DNA from: Rhodopseudomonas_A sp036404135
GTDB lineage: Bacteria > Pseudomonadota > Alphaproteobacteria > Rhizobiales > Xanthobacteraceae
Direction of reading: 5' to 3'
Assembly (NCBI RefSeq): GCF_036404135.1
Contig: NZ_DASWPE010000098.1
Span: 1-64,000 of the forward strand
Length of the DNA stretch: 64,000 nt
The notes under the pieces are model-generated. The model was not told the origin of the DNA, made no database searches, and saw only the letters and a program-made list of their open reading frames with translations. Positions 50,892 through 59,565 of this stretch are shown piece by piece. How positions within the stretch are numbered: the first letter of the stretch is position 1; every line of letters starts with the position of its first letter. A program made the translations under genes and the position numbers.

Positions 50892-52220
50892 ATGGGAAGT
50901 GCTCTGGTCCAGATGAAGATCGATATCGAGGTTATTCGATCGCGCGATGCACAAGTCGGACGCCAAGCAACTGAAATCGACGGAACTGCGATGCCCGGGT
51001 TGATCGTGCTCACTCCCGACAATGTCGACGACGAACTCTCCGATCTCCCCCGCCTGGTACGACTGGCATTCGGCTTCGGCGCCAAATTGCGCCGCGGCAC
51101 GCTCGACGTCACTTTGCCCGACGGCCGCACCGTGCGGCTCGGCGGGTTGGAACCCGGCCCTGACGCGGCGATGACGCTATATGGCTATGGCTTTGCATCG
51201 CGGCTGTTGAACGGCGGCGACATCGGCATCGCCGAGGCCTATCTGCACCGGGAATGGGACACTCCCGACCTCACCCAGTTCCTGTATCTGTTCTGCGTCA
51301 ATCATGAGCTGATCCAGGCGATGCTCGGCGACAATCCGCTGATGCGGCTGGTGCAGGGGGTGCGGCACTGGTTCAACCGCAACACCAGGCGGCAGGCGCG
51401 GCGCAACATCTACGCGCATTACGACATCGGCAACGCGTTCTATTCGGCCTGGCTCGATCCCAGCATGACCTACTCCTCGGCGCTGTATGAGGAGCACACC
51501 ACCGACCTCACCGCCGCCCAGCACAACAAATATCGCCGGCTCGCCGAGGCGATCGATCTGAAACCCGGCCACCGGCTGTTGGAGATCGGTTGCGGCTGGG
51601 GCGGTTTCGCGGAATATGCGGCAAAGCATTTCGACGTCCACGTGGTCGGTCTCACCATCAGCCGCGAGCAGCGCGATTTCGCCACCCGGCGAATTCGCGA
51701 CGCCGGGCTGGCCGACCGGGTCGAGATCCGGTTGCAGGACTATCGCGACGAGCGCGGCCACTACGACCGCATCGCCTCGATCGAGATGATCGAGGCGGTC
51801 GGCGAGGAATTCTGGCCGAAATATTTCTCGCAATTGCGCGACCGGCTGCTGCCCGGCGGGCTGGTCGGCATCCAGGCCATTACCATCCAGGACAAGTTCT
51901 TCCAGGCCTATCGTCGCGAGGTCGATTTCATCCAGCGCTATGTGTTTCCCGGCGGCATGCTGCCCTCGCCGCAGGTGTTGCAGTCGCTCGGCGAGAAATT
52001 CGGCGTTCCCGTCATCCGCGAGCGGATCTTCGGACAGGATTATGCCAAGACGCTCGCGATCTGGAGAGATAATTTCCGCGCCGCCTGGCCGCATCTGACC
52101 CCGCTCGGCTTTGACGAGAGGTTCCGCAGGCTGTGGGAATATTATCTGGCGTATTGCGAGGCCGGCTTCCTGTCCGGCAATATCGACGTCCGCCAGGTGG
52201 TGTTCGCCAAGGCCAAGTAG
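50892..52220 (+). CDS. Cyclopropane-fatty-acid-synthase-type SAM methyltransferase
   Basis: A methyltransferase of 442 residues from ATG 50892, or 409 from a second ATG at 50991 that gives a more typical N-terminus. The body contains RNIYAHYDIGNAFYSAWLDP and MTYSSALYEE (lipid site), the SAM loop LLEIGCGWGGFAEYAAKHF, and EMIEAVGEEFWPKYFSQL with the bicarbonate-binding type Glu. The end is YLAYCEAGFLSGNIDVRQVV. It methylates unsaturated acyl chains of membrane phospholipids. It is third in the operon, after the DUF1365 gene. Confidence 0.92.
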   Translation: MGSALVQMKIDIEVIRSRDAQVGRQATEIDGTAMPGLIVLTPDNVDDELSDLPRLVRLAFGFGAKLRRGTLDVTLPDGRTVRLGGLEPGPDAAMTLYGYGFASRLLNGGDIGIAEAYLHREWDTPDLTQFLYLFCVNHELIQAMLGDNPLMRLVQGVRHWFNRNTRRQARRNIYAHYDIGNAFYSAWLDPSMTYSSALYEEHTTDLTAAQHNKYRRLAEAIDLKPGHRLLEIGCGWGGFAEYAAKHFDVHVVGLTISREQRDFATRRIRDAGLADRVEIRLQDYRDERGHYDRIASIEMIEAVGEEFWPKYFSQLRDRLLPGGLVGIQAITIQDKFFQAYRREVDFIQRYVFPGGMLPSPQVLQSLGEKFGVPVIRERIFGQDYAKTLAIWRDNFRAAWPHLTPLGFDERFRRLWEYYLAYCEAGFLSGNIDVRQVVFAKAK

Positions 52221-52316
52221 CCGGCGGCGCGGCGCCCCCGCGCGGCTGTTCGCTTGTGCGACCCGGCGCGGTCCACTAGGTTGGGGCGCACCCCAACCGA
52301 CAAGATTTTCCAGCAC

Positions 52317-53354
52317 ATGAACATTGACAACGACGTGGTCGACGCGATCGGCCGCACGCCCCTGATCAAGCTGCAGCGCGCCTCTGAGGCGACCGGCTGC
52401 ACGATTCTCGGCAAGGCCGAATTCATGAATCCCGGTCAGTCGGTGAAGGACCGCGCCGCGCTGTTCATCATCAAGGACGCGATCGCGCGCGGCACGCTGC
52501 GGCCGGGCGGCGTGGTGGTCGAAGGCACCGCCGGCAACACCGGCATTGGCCTCGCTTTGGTCGCCAACGCGCTCGGCTTCCGCACCGTGATTGTGATCCC
52601 GGAGACCCAGAGCCAGGAAAAGAAGGACATGCTGCGGTTGAACGGCGCCGAGCTGATCGAAGTCCCCGCAGTGCCCTATGCCAACCCCAACAACTACGTG
52701 AGACTGTCCGGCCGGCTCGCCGAGCAGCTCTCCAAGACCGAGCCGAACGGCGCGATCTGGGCCAACCAGTTCGACAACATCGCCAACCGCCAGGCCCATA
52801 TCGAGACCACCGCGCCGGAAATCTGGCAGCAGACCGAGGGCCGGGTCGACGGCTTCGTCTGCGCGGTCGGCTCCGGCGGCACGCTGGCGGGGGTTTCGCT
52901 CGGGCTGAAGGCCAGAAACCCCAAGGTCCGCATCGCGCTGGCCGATCCGCTGGGCTCGGCGCTGTACAGCTATTACACCTCGGGCGTGCTGCATTCCGAA
53001 GGCTCCTCGATCACCGAAGGCATCGGCCAGGGCCGCGTCACCGCCAATCTCGACGGCGCGGTGATCGATACCGCCTACCAGATCGCCGACGACGAAGCGG
53101 TGCCGATCATCTTCGACCTGCTGCAGCACGAGGGGCTGTGCCTCGGCGGCTCCACCGGCATCAACGTCGCCGGCGCCATTCGCCTGGCCCGCGAGCTCGG
53201 CCCCGGCGCCACCATCGTGACCATCCTGTGCGACCATGGCGGGCGCTATCAGTCAAAGCTGTTCAACCCGGATTTCATGCGATCGAAGAACCTGCCGGTG
53301 CCGGCCTGGCTGGAACAGCACAGCGCGGTCAGCGTGCCGTTCGAAACGGCGTGA
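52317..53354 (+). CDS. PLP-dependent cysteine synthase-like enzyme
   Basis: A 345-residue fold-type II PLP enzyme. NPGQSVKDRAA carries the PLP lysine, the phosphate/asparagine loop is EGTAGNTGIGLALVANALGF, and CAVGSGGTLAGVSLG is the glycine loop. The TAGNTGIG variant and the long C-terminus are more like the yeast Mcy1/cystathionine-synthase-related group than classical CysK (which has TSGNTGIAL). It would use O-acetylserine or a related substrate with sulfide. ATG 52317 begins the conserved region. Separate from the CFA operon by 96 bases. Confidence 0.88.
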   Translation: MNIDNDVVDAIGRTPLIKLQRASEATGCTILGKAEFMNPGQSVKDRAALFIIKDAIARGTLRPGGVVVEGTAGNTGIGLALVANALGFRTVIVIPETQSQEKKDMLRLNGAELIEVPAVPYANPNNYVRLSGRLAEQLSKTEPNGAIWANQFDNIANRQAHIETTAPEIWQQTEGRVDGFVCAVGSGGTLAGVSLGLKARNPKVRIALADPLGSALYSYYTSGVLHSEGSSITEGIGQGRVTANLDGAVIDTAYQIADDEAVPIIFDLLQHEGLCLGGSTGINVAGAIRLARELGPGATIVTILCDHGGRYQSKLFNPDFMRSKNLPVPAWLEQHSAVSVPFETA

Positions 53355-53388
53355 GCCGTGCCGCGGCCGGCGCGCCATATCTAAGCCG

Positions 53389-54618
53389 TCACCGCGCCAG
53401 CCAGCGCAGCACCCCGCGCCCCGCCGCGGCGCCGGTGGCGAACGCGCCCTGCAACAGATAGCCGCCGGTCGGCGCTTCCCAGTCCAGCATCTCGCCGGCG
53501 GCGAACACGCCGGGCAATTTGCGCAGCATGAAATCGCCGTCGAGCTCGCTGAAGGCGATGCCGCCGGCGGTGGAGATCGCCCGCGCGATCGGCTCGAGCC
53601 CGGTGAGCCGGATCGGCACCGCGTTGATCAGCGCCGCCAATTCGGCCGGCGCAAGCGCCGCCAACGCCACGTCCTGCGCGATCGCCGCCTCTTGCAACAG
53701 CCCGAGGCCGGGCGGCGCCAGATGCGCCGTCTTGCGCAAGAAATTCGACAGTGACGCCTTGCCGCGCGGTGTCGACAGCCGCGCCACCAGATCCTCGTGC
53801 GCCACATCCGGCCGCAGCGCGACGTGCAGCGTCGCCGCGCCGTCAGCGAGAACCGCGTCGCGCAAGGCCGCCGACAGCGCGTAGACCGCGCCGCCCTCGA
53901 TGCCGCTGCGGGTGATCATCGCCTCGCCGCGGACCACGCGCCCGCCGAACGACAGCGCCACGGTTTTCAACGGCTGGCCCGCGAAGCGATCGCGGAAGAT
54001 CTGCGACCACGCCACAGTGAAGCCGCCATTGGCGGGCTTCAGCGGCGCGATCGCCACGCGCCTGGCTGCCAGCGTTGCGACCCAGCCGCCATCGGAGCCG
54101 AGCTTCGGCCACGACGCGCCGCCGAGCGCCAGCACGGTGGCGCGGGCTTGCACCGCACGCTCGCCGTCCGGCGTGGCGAAGCGCAGCGCGCCGTCGTCGC
54201 CCCAGCCCTGCCAGCGATGTTTCAGCTTCAGCTCGACGCCTTGGGTCTGCAGCCGGCGCAGCCACGCCCGCAGCAGCGGCGAGGCCTTCAGTGCGGCGGG
54301 AAACACCCGGCCGCTTGAGCCGACAAAGGTTGGCTGGCCGAGCGCTTCGCTCCAATCGCGCAGCGCCTGCGGCGGGAAACGCTCGATCGCGCCTTGCAGA
54401 TCCGGCAACGCCGCGCCGTAACGCGCCATGAACTCAGGCAGCGCCTCGCTATGGGTGAGATTGAGCCCGCCGCGACCGGCGAGCAGAAATTTGCGCCCTG
54501 CCGAGGCCATGCCGTCATAGACGATGACGCGGCCACCACCTTGCGCAATCACCTCCGCCGCCATCAGGCCGGCCGGGCCGGCGCCGATGATCGCCACGCT
54601 GTTCGAACTGTCCGTCAT
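53389..54618 (-). CDS. HI0933/TIGR03862-family flavoprotein
   Basis: A 409-residue NAD(P)/FAD-binding protein with SVAIIGAGPAGLMAAEVIAQ, the ASAGRKFLLAGRGGLNLTHS loop typical of the HI0933 (BaiN-like) family, LALGGASWPKLGSDGGW, and a C-terminal PGVFAAGEMLDWEAPTGGYL with the second FAD contact. Members are flavoproteins of ill-defined function, some reducing unsaturated lipids or bile acids. It is a single gene convergent with the cysteine-synthase-like gene. ATG 54618 is clear. Confidence 0.9.
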   Translation of the reverse strand: MTDSSNSVAIIGAGPAGLMAAEVIAQGGGRVIVYDGMASAGRKFLLAGRGGLNLTHSEALPEFMARYGAALPDLQGAIERFPPQALRDWSEALGQPTFVGSSGRVFPAALKASPLLRAWLRRLQTQGVELKLKHRWQGWGDDGALRFATPDGERAVQARATVLALGGASWPKLGSDGGWVATLAARRVAIAPLKPANGGFTVAWSQIFRDRFAGQPLKTVALSFGGRVVRGEAMITRSGIEGGAVYALSAALRDAVLADGAATLHVALRPDVAHEDLVARLSTPRGKASLSNFLRKTAHLAPPGLGLLQEAAIAQDVALAALAPAELAALINAVPIRLTGLEPIARAISTAGGIAFSELDGDFMLRKLPGVFAAGEMLDWEAPTGGYLLQGAFATGAAAGRGVLRWLAR

Positions 54619-54738
54619 CGCGCAACGCTATGCACGCTGATGCGCGGCTTGTAAAATCGCCAATTCCGATAGATCAGCGATGCGACTTCGCGCTGCGGTG
54701 CGAGCAACGAGGACTCGCCATCTCGATCGGCCCTGACT

Positions 54739-54864
54739 CGTCATCCTTGAGGAGCCCGGCGAAGCGGGGCGTCTCGAAGGATGACGACGAGGATTGCTCG
54801 CAGCCGATCCTTCGAGGCCTGATCTGCGCGCTCATGCGCGCAGATCAGGCGCCTCAGGATGACG
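54739..54864. repeat. Dispersed palindromic intergenic repeat (CTGAGG/CCTCAG family)
   Basis: Begins CGTCATCCTTGAGGAGCCCG, contains CGTCTCGAAGGATGAC and GATCCTTCGAGGC in opposite sense, and ends GCGCCTCAGGATGACG. It fills the gap between two minus-strand genes. No gene or promoter is seen in the rest of the gap. Confidence 0.8.
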
Positions 54865-54892
54865 CCGTGCAAAAGTGGGAAGCGAGTGCGCC

Positions 54893-55807
54893 CTACCCCT
54901 TCGCCAGCCGCGCCGCGGCCTGTGTGACGTATTTCTCGGTCTGCTGGAACGCGCCGTCCAGCGCGCGGGCCTGCGACATTTCGGAAATCTCGGAAAAACG
55001 CGCGGCGATGGCGTCCGGCGTCCACTCGGCTTCCGGCAGGTTCAGCCCCTCGCTCTCCATCAGCCTGACCACCGCGAAGGAGCCGGCGCCGGCGCCGATG
55101 ATGGTGCGGGTCGGCGCCTCGGCGCTCAGCAGATACAGCACCGCCGGCGTGATCGATTCCGGCTTCAACAGTTGAAGCGCCTGCGGCGGCAGCAGCTCTT
55201 CGGTCATTCGCGTCGCCGCGGTCGGCGAGATGGTGTTGACGCGGATGTCGGTCTTGCGGCCCTCGGCGGCGAGCACGTTCATCAGACCGATCATGCCGGT
55301 CTTCGCCGCGGCATAATTGGCCTGGCCGAAATTGCCGTACAGCCCCGACGACGAGGTGGTCAGCACGATGCGGCCGTAATTGCGCTCGCGCATGCCGTCC
55401 CACACCGCTTTGCAGCAATAGAAAGTGCCGTTGAGATGCACGTCGATCACCTTGGCAAAATCCGCCAGCTCCATCTTGGCGAAGGATTTGTCGCGCAGGA
55501 TGCCGGCATTGGCGCACAACAGATCGACGCTGCCCCACTCCGCCTTGGTCATCTCCACCATCGCCTTGACCTGCTCGAAATTCGAGACGTCGGCGCCGTC
55601 CGCCATGGCGATGCCGCCCGCCGCGCGGATTTCCTCGACCACGGTCTCCGCCGCGGTCATCGAGCCGCCCGAGCCGTCGCGGGCGCCGCCGAAATCATTG
55701 ACGACGACTTTGGCGCCGCGCGCCGCCAGCGCATGCGCATGCGCGCGTCCGAGCCCGTTGCCGGCGCCGGTGACGATGGCGACGCGTCCGTCAAATCTGA
55801 TGCTCAT
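54893..55807 (-). CDS. Short-chain dehydrogenase (3-hydroxyacyl-CoA dehydrogenase, MFE-2-like)
   Basis: A 304-residue classical SDR. The NAD-binding TGAGNGLGRAHAHALAARGA lies near the N-terminus, NAGILRDKSF follows (as in the peroxisomal multifunctional enzyme dehydrogenase domain), and the catalytic Tyr/Lys are in NFGQANYAAAKTGMIGLMN. It oxidises a 3-hydroxyacyl-CoA or related alcohol. It lies just after the MaoC-type hydratase gene on the same strand, so the pair could carry out hydration and oxidation steps of a beta-oxidation-like route. ATG 55807 is used. Confidence 0.92.
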   Translation of the reverse strand: MSIRFDGRVAIVTGAGNGLGRAHAHALAARGAKVVVNDFGGARDGSGGSMTAAETVVEEIRAAGGIAMADGADVSNFEQVKAMVEMTKAEWGSVDLLCANAGILRDKSFAKMELADFAKVIDVHLNGTFYCCKAVWDGMRERNYGRIVLTTSSSGLYGNFGQANYAAAKTGMIGLMNVLAAEGRKTDIRVNTISPTAATRMTEELLPPQALQLLKPESITPAVLYLLSAEAPTRTIIGAGAGSFAVVRLMESEGLNLPEAEWTPDAIAARFSEISEMSQARALDGAFQQTEKYVTQAAARLAKG

Positions 55808-55826
55808 GAGTGCCGTCCCCGCCGTT

Positions 55827-56309
55827 TCAAACCGTGGTTTCTTGTGCCGCAAAATAGATCAGGCCGAGCCAGTCGGCGACCAGCGCCGAGCGTTTCTCGC
55901 CCTCGATCTCGACGCTAACCGCGGTGCGCGACAGCATCTCGTTGGGCTTGCGCATCGACGCCTCAGTCAGCGTGAAGCGGCCTCGCACCCGCGCCCCGGC
56001 GCGCACTGGCGAGATGAAGCGCAGGCGATCGAAGCCGTAATTGACGCCCATGGTGGCGCCGCGGATGCGCGGCATCGCCTCGTAGGAGAACACGCTGAGC
56101 AGCGACAGCGTCAGGAAGCCGTGGGCGATGCTGCCGCCGAACGGGGTTTCGTGCGCCGCGCGCAGGGGATCGACGTGGATGAATTGATGATCCGCGGTGG
56201 CCTCGGCGAATGCGTCGATCCGCGTCTGATCCACCAGATGCCAGGCCGAGACGCCGACCTCCTGCCCCACCATGGCGAGGTAGGCCTCGCGTTCCACCAG
56301 CGAACTCAT
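55827..56309 (-). CDS. MaoC-family enoyl-CoA hydratase
   Basis: A 160-residue hotdog hydratase. The catalytic Asp/His pair is in ATADHQFIHVDPLRAAHETP and the following FGGSIAHGFLTLSLLSVFSY matches the family. ATG 56309 begins the domain. It is upstream of, and 19 bases from, the SDR gene and probably cotranscribed. It hydrates trans-2-enoyl-CoA to the 3-hydroxyacyl-CoA. Confidence 0.92.
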   Translation of the reverse strand: MSSLVEREAYLAMVGQEVGVSAWHLVDQTRIDAFAEATADHQFIHVDPLRAAHETPFGGSIAHGFLTLSLLSVFSYEAMPRIRGATMGVNYGFDRLRFISPVRAGARVRGRFTLTEASMRKPNEMLSRTAVSVEIEGEKRSALVADWLGLIYFAAQETTV

Positions 56310-56411
56310 GTGCTCTCCGTCACGTTTATTGTTGCGACGCACATTCCACAGGTCGTGGCGAAGCGCCAAGCTTTTTTTGCGTCGGGTGTGGAGCGCGCCA
56401 ACACACAACGG

Positions 56412-56536
56412 CGTCATCCTGAGGAGCCCGGCGAAGTCCGAAGGACGAAGCCGGGCGTCTCGAAGGATGGCCCCCATGCACCTGCCGCCGCATCCTTCGA
56501 GGCTCGCGCGAAACGCGCGAGCGCCTCAGGATGACG
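56412..56536. repeat. Dispersed palindromic intergenic repeat (CTGAGG/CCTCAG family)
   Basis: Begins CGTCATCCTGAGGAGCCCGG, with CGTCTCGAAGGATGG and CATCCTTCGAGGC inside, and ends GCGCCTCAGGATGACGG. It lies between the MaoC gene and the acyl-CoA synthetase gene, both on the minus strand. Confidence 0.85.
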
Positions 56537-56598
56537 GCGTTGTGCTCGCAGCGACACGCCCTTCGCGCCTTCACCATGAGGCTCGTGTGGAGCGAGGC

Positions 56599-58329
56599 CT
56601 ATCCCTCCGCCGGCGCCGCGCCGCGCGGGCTTTGCAGCTCGGCGAAGTCCTCTTCGCGGAATTCGCGGCCGCGTGCGGCGTCTGCGCGATCGTCGTCGTG
56701 CTCCAGCCGACGCAGATGCACGCGGCGGATCTTGCCGGAAATCGTCTTCGGCAGATCGTCGACCATCTCGATGCGCCGGATCCGCTTGAATGGCGACAGC
56801 CGCGCCTGCAAATGGCGGAAGATCGACAGCGCGGTGTCGCGCGACGGCGCAGCGCCGGCCACCAGCATCACATAGGCTTTCGGAATCGCCAGCCGGATCG
56901 GATCGGGGCTCGGCACCACCGCGGCTTCTGCCACCAGATCATGTTCGAGCAGGATGCTCTCCAGTTCGAACGGGCTGATCCGGTAGTCCGACGACTTGAA
57001 CACGTCGTCGGTGCGGCCGACGAAGGTGAGATAGCCCTCGTCATCAGCGAACGCCACGTCGCCGCTGCGATACAGTTCGCCGTCGGCGCCGCTCAGACCG
57101 CCGCCCTCGCCTTGATAACCCTGCATCAGACCGGCGGGACGATCGGCGCCGAGCTTCAAGGTGATCTCGCCCTCTTTCGCCGGCCTGCCGTCGGGATCGG
57201 TGATGATCACCCGGTAGCCCGGCAGCGGCCGGCCCATCGAGCCGATCTTCACGACTTGTCCCGGCGAGTTGCCGCATAGCGCGGTGGTCTCGGTCTGGCC
57301 GTAGCCGTCGCGGATGGTGAGGCCCCACGCCGCCTTGACCTGATCGATCACTTCCGGATTGAGCGGCTCGCCGGCGCCGCACACCTCGCGCAGAGCCACC
57401 TGGTAGTCGCCGAGCTTCTCCTGGATCAACAGCCGCCACACCGTCGGCGGCGCGCACAGCGTGGTGACGCCGCAGCGCGCCACCGTCGCCAACAGGCTCT
57501 TGGCATCGAACCGCGGCTGATTGACCACGAACACCGTGGCGCCGGCATTCCACGGCGCGAACACGCAGCTCCAGGCGTGCTTGGCCCAGCCCGGCGAGGA
57601 AATATTGAGATGGATATCGCCGGGCTGCAAGCCCAGCCAATACATCGTCGACAGGCTGCCCACCGGATAGCTGCGCTGGCTGTGCCGCACCAGCTTCGGC
57701 TTCGCCGTGGTGCCCGAGGTGAAGTACAGCAGCATCGGCTCCTCCGGATCGGTCGGCGCATCCGGGCTGAAACTGTCCGGATAGTCGGCGCTCTGCGCCA
57801 ACGGCAACCAGCCCGGCTGCGCCTCGCCGACCACGACGCGCTTGAGGTCATCGCCACCAAGGCCGTCGAATTTCGCAAGTTGGTCCGGCGCCGCCACCAC
57901 CAATTTGGCGCGGCCGCGCTGCAGCCGGTCGCGCAGTTCATCGGACGTCAATAGCGTGGTCGCCGGGATCACGATGATGCCGAGCTTGATCGACGCCAGC
58001 ATGATCTCCCATAGCGGCACCACATTGCCGAGCAGCAGCAACAGATGGTCGCCGCGCTTGAGACCCTGCGCGCGCAGGAAATTCGCCACTTGATTGGAGC
58101 GCCGCGACAATTCCGCGAACGACAATTTGGTGTCGCTGCCGCTCGCGGCATCGACGATCCACAGCGCGGTGCGGTCGCGGCTTGCCGGGTCGGTTGCGAG
58201 GTCGGCGTCGAACCAGTCCAGCGCCCAGTTGAACGACGCTTGGTCGGGCCAGCGAAAGTTCGCCACCGCGGCGGCGTAGTCGGTGCGATGCGCCAGCAGA
58301 AACGCGCGGGCGTCTTGGAATGTGGTCAT
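56599..58329 (-). CDS. Acyl-CoA synthetase (AMP-forming, medium-chain type)
   Basis: A 576-residue ANL-superfamily ligase. The P-loop-like motif is YFTSGTTAKPKLVRHSQRSY and the adenylate-binding DGYGQTETTALCGNSPG is in the C-terminal half of the large domain. YRSGDVAFADDEGYLTFVGR and KTISGKIRRVHLR, with the catalytic Lys of the small domain, follow. It activates a carboxylic acid with ATP and CoA. ATG 58329 begins the protein; upstream frame is repeat DNA. Chain-length specificity is inferred from overall similarity to the Acs-like medium-chain group. Confidence 0.9.
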   Translation of the reverse strand: MTTFQDARAFLLAHRTDYAAAVANFRWPDQASFNWALDWFDADLATDPASRDRTALWIVDAASGSDTKLSFAELSRRSNQVANFLRAQGLKRGDHLLLLLGNVVPLWEIMLASIKLGIIVIPATTLLTSDELRDRLQRGRAKLVVAAPDQLAKFDGLGGDDLKRVVVGEAQPGWLPLAQSADYPDSFSPDAPTDPEEPMLLYFTSGTTAKPKLVRHSQRSYPVGSLSTMYWLGLQPGDIHLNISSPGWAKHAWSCVFAPWNAGATVFVVNQPRFDAKSLLATVARCGVTTLCAPPTVWRLLIQEKLGDYQVALREVCGAGEPLNPEVIDQVKAAWGLTIRDGYGQTETTALCGNSPGQVVKIGSMGRPLPGYRVIITDPDGRPAKEGEITLKLGADRPAGLMQGYQGEGGGLSGADGELYRSGDVAFADDEGYLTFVGRTDDVFKSSDYRISPFELESILLEHDLVAEAAVVPSPDPIRLAIPKAYVMLVAGAAPSRDTALSIFRHLQARLSPFKRIRRIEMVDDLPKTISGKIRRVHLRRLEHDDDRADAARGREFREEDFAELQSPRGAAPAEG

Positions 58330-58404
58330 GTCTCGTCCCCCAGCACTTGTTATTTTGATATCGCTACGACGATGCTCAATTAGTGACGCTTCAACATACA
58401 CTCC

Positions 58405-58598
58405 CGTCATCCTGAGGAGCACGGCGAAGTCCGAAGGACGTAGCCGGGCGTCTCGAAGGCGTCATCCTGAGGAGCACGGCTAAGTCCGCAGGACGAGCCG
58501 GGCGTCTCGAAGGATGCGCCGCGCAATCAGCTCTACCCGTCATCCTTCGAGACGCCCCGCTTTGCGCTGCGCGCTTCGCCGGGCTCCTCAGGATGACG
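58405..58598. repeat. Compound palindromic repeat (CTGAGG/CCTCAG family, tandem units)
   Basis: Two head-to-tail units starting CGTCATCCTGAGGAGCACGG are followed by an inverted unit ending GGGCTCCTCAGGATGACGG. It is the longest of this family in the window and accounts for most of the 320-bp gap 58330-58649, where no gene is seen. Confidence 0.85.
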
Positions 58599-58649
58599 GC
58601 GTTGTGCTCGCCGTAAGAGGCTCAGGCGCCGCCGTGTCCATCAGCCACC

Positions 58650-59537
58650 TCACGTCCCCGCCTGGGCGCGCAGATAGTTGATGATACCGGAAAAATCCGT
58701 GCCGCCATGGCCGGCATCGGCGAACGCCGCAAAGATCTCCTCGGCATGCGCGCCGAGCGGCGTCGCCGCACCTGCGGCCTTGGCCGCCTCCTGCGCCAGT
58801 TTCAGATCCTTCAGCATCAAGGCGGCGGCGAAGCCGGGCTTGTAATCGTTATTGGCCGGCGAGGTCGGCACCGGCCCGGGCACCGGGCAATAGCTGGTCA
58901 ACGACCAGCACTGCCCGGATGAGGTGGAGGCCACGTCGAACAGCGCCTGATGCGACAGCCCGAGCTTTTCGGCCAGCGTAAACGCCTCGCTGACCGCGAT
59001 CATCGAAACGCCGAGGATCATGTTGTTGCAGATCTTCGCGGCCTGCCCGGCGCCGGCGCCGCCGCAATGCACGATCTTCTTGCCCATCAATTCCAGCACC
59101 GGCTTCGCCGCATCGAACGCGGCTTGGGTGCCGCCCGCCATGAAGGTCAGCGTGCCGGCCTTGGCGCCGCCCGTGCCGCCCGACACCGGCGCATCGACCG
59201 ACGCGATCTCATGCTTGGCCGCCAGCGCGTGGGCGCGGATCGCGCTGCCGACGTCGATGGTCGAACAATCGATGATCAGCGCGCCCTCGGCGATCCGCGG
59301 CAGGATCTCGTTCCATACCGCCACCACATGGCTGCCGGCGGGCAGCATGGTGACGATCACCTTGGCATCGGCGACCGCCTCGACGGCTGAGCCCGCAATG
59401 CTGACGCCGTCGGCCTTCGCCGCCGCGCATGACGCGGCCACCAGATCGAAGCCGGCGACGCTGCGCCCGGCTTTCACCAGATTGGCGGCCATCGGCCCAC
59501 CCATATTGCCGAGCCCGATAAACGCAACCTTGCTCAT
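58650..59537 (-). CDS. mmsB: 3-hydroxyisobutyrate dehydrogenase
   Basis: A 295-residue beta-hydroxyacid dehydrogenase. VAFIGLGNMGGPMAANLVKA (NAD fold) starts the protein, DAPVSGGTGGAKAGTLTFMAGG is the substrate-binding signature, and GAGQAAKICNNM carries the catalytic Lys. MmsB oxidises 3-hydroxyisobutyrate to methylmalonate semialdehyde in valine breakdown. It is last in the operon, after the 3-hydroxyisobutyryl-CoA hydrolase gene. Confidence 0.95.
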   Translation of the reverse strand: MSKVAFIGLGNMGGPMAANLVKAGRSVAGFDLVAASCAAAKADGVSIAGSAVEAVADAKVIVTMLPAGSHVVAVWNEILPRIAEGALIIDCSTIDVGSAIRAHALAAKHEIASVDAPVSGGTGGAKAGTLTFMAGGTQAAFDAAKPVLELMGKKIVHCGGAGAGQAAKICNNMILGVSMIAVSEAFTLAEKLGLSHQALFDVASTSSGQCWSLTSYCPVPGPVPTSPANNDYKPGFAAALMLKDLKLAQEAAKAAGAATPLGAHAEEIFAAFADAGHGGTDFSGIINYLRAQAGT

Positions 59538-59565
59538 TCCTGCCCCTCCACGTCGTGTTGCAACG

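Noticed and set aside
57680..57740. Altered P-loop (TSGTTAKPK) in the acyl-CoA synthetase as a defect
   Set aside because: An Ala or Ser at this position is found in medium-chain acyl-CoA synthetases, so it is not evidence of inactivation.
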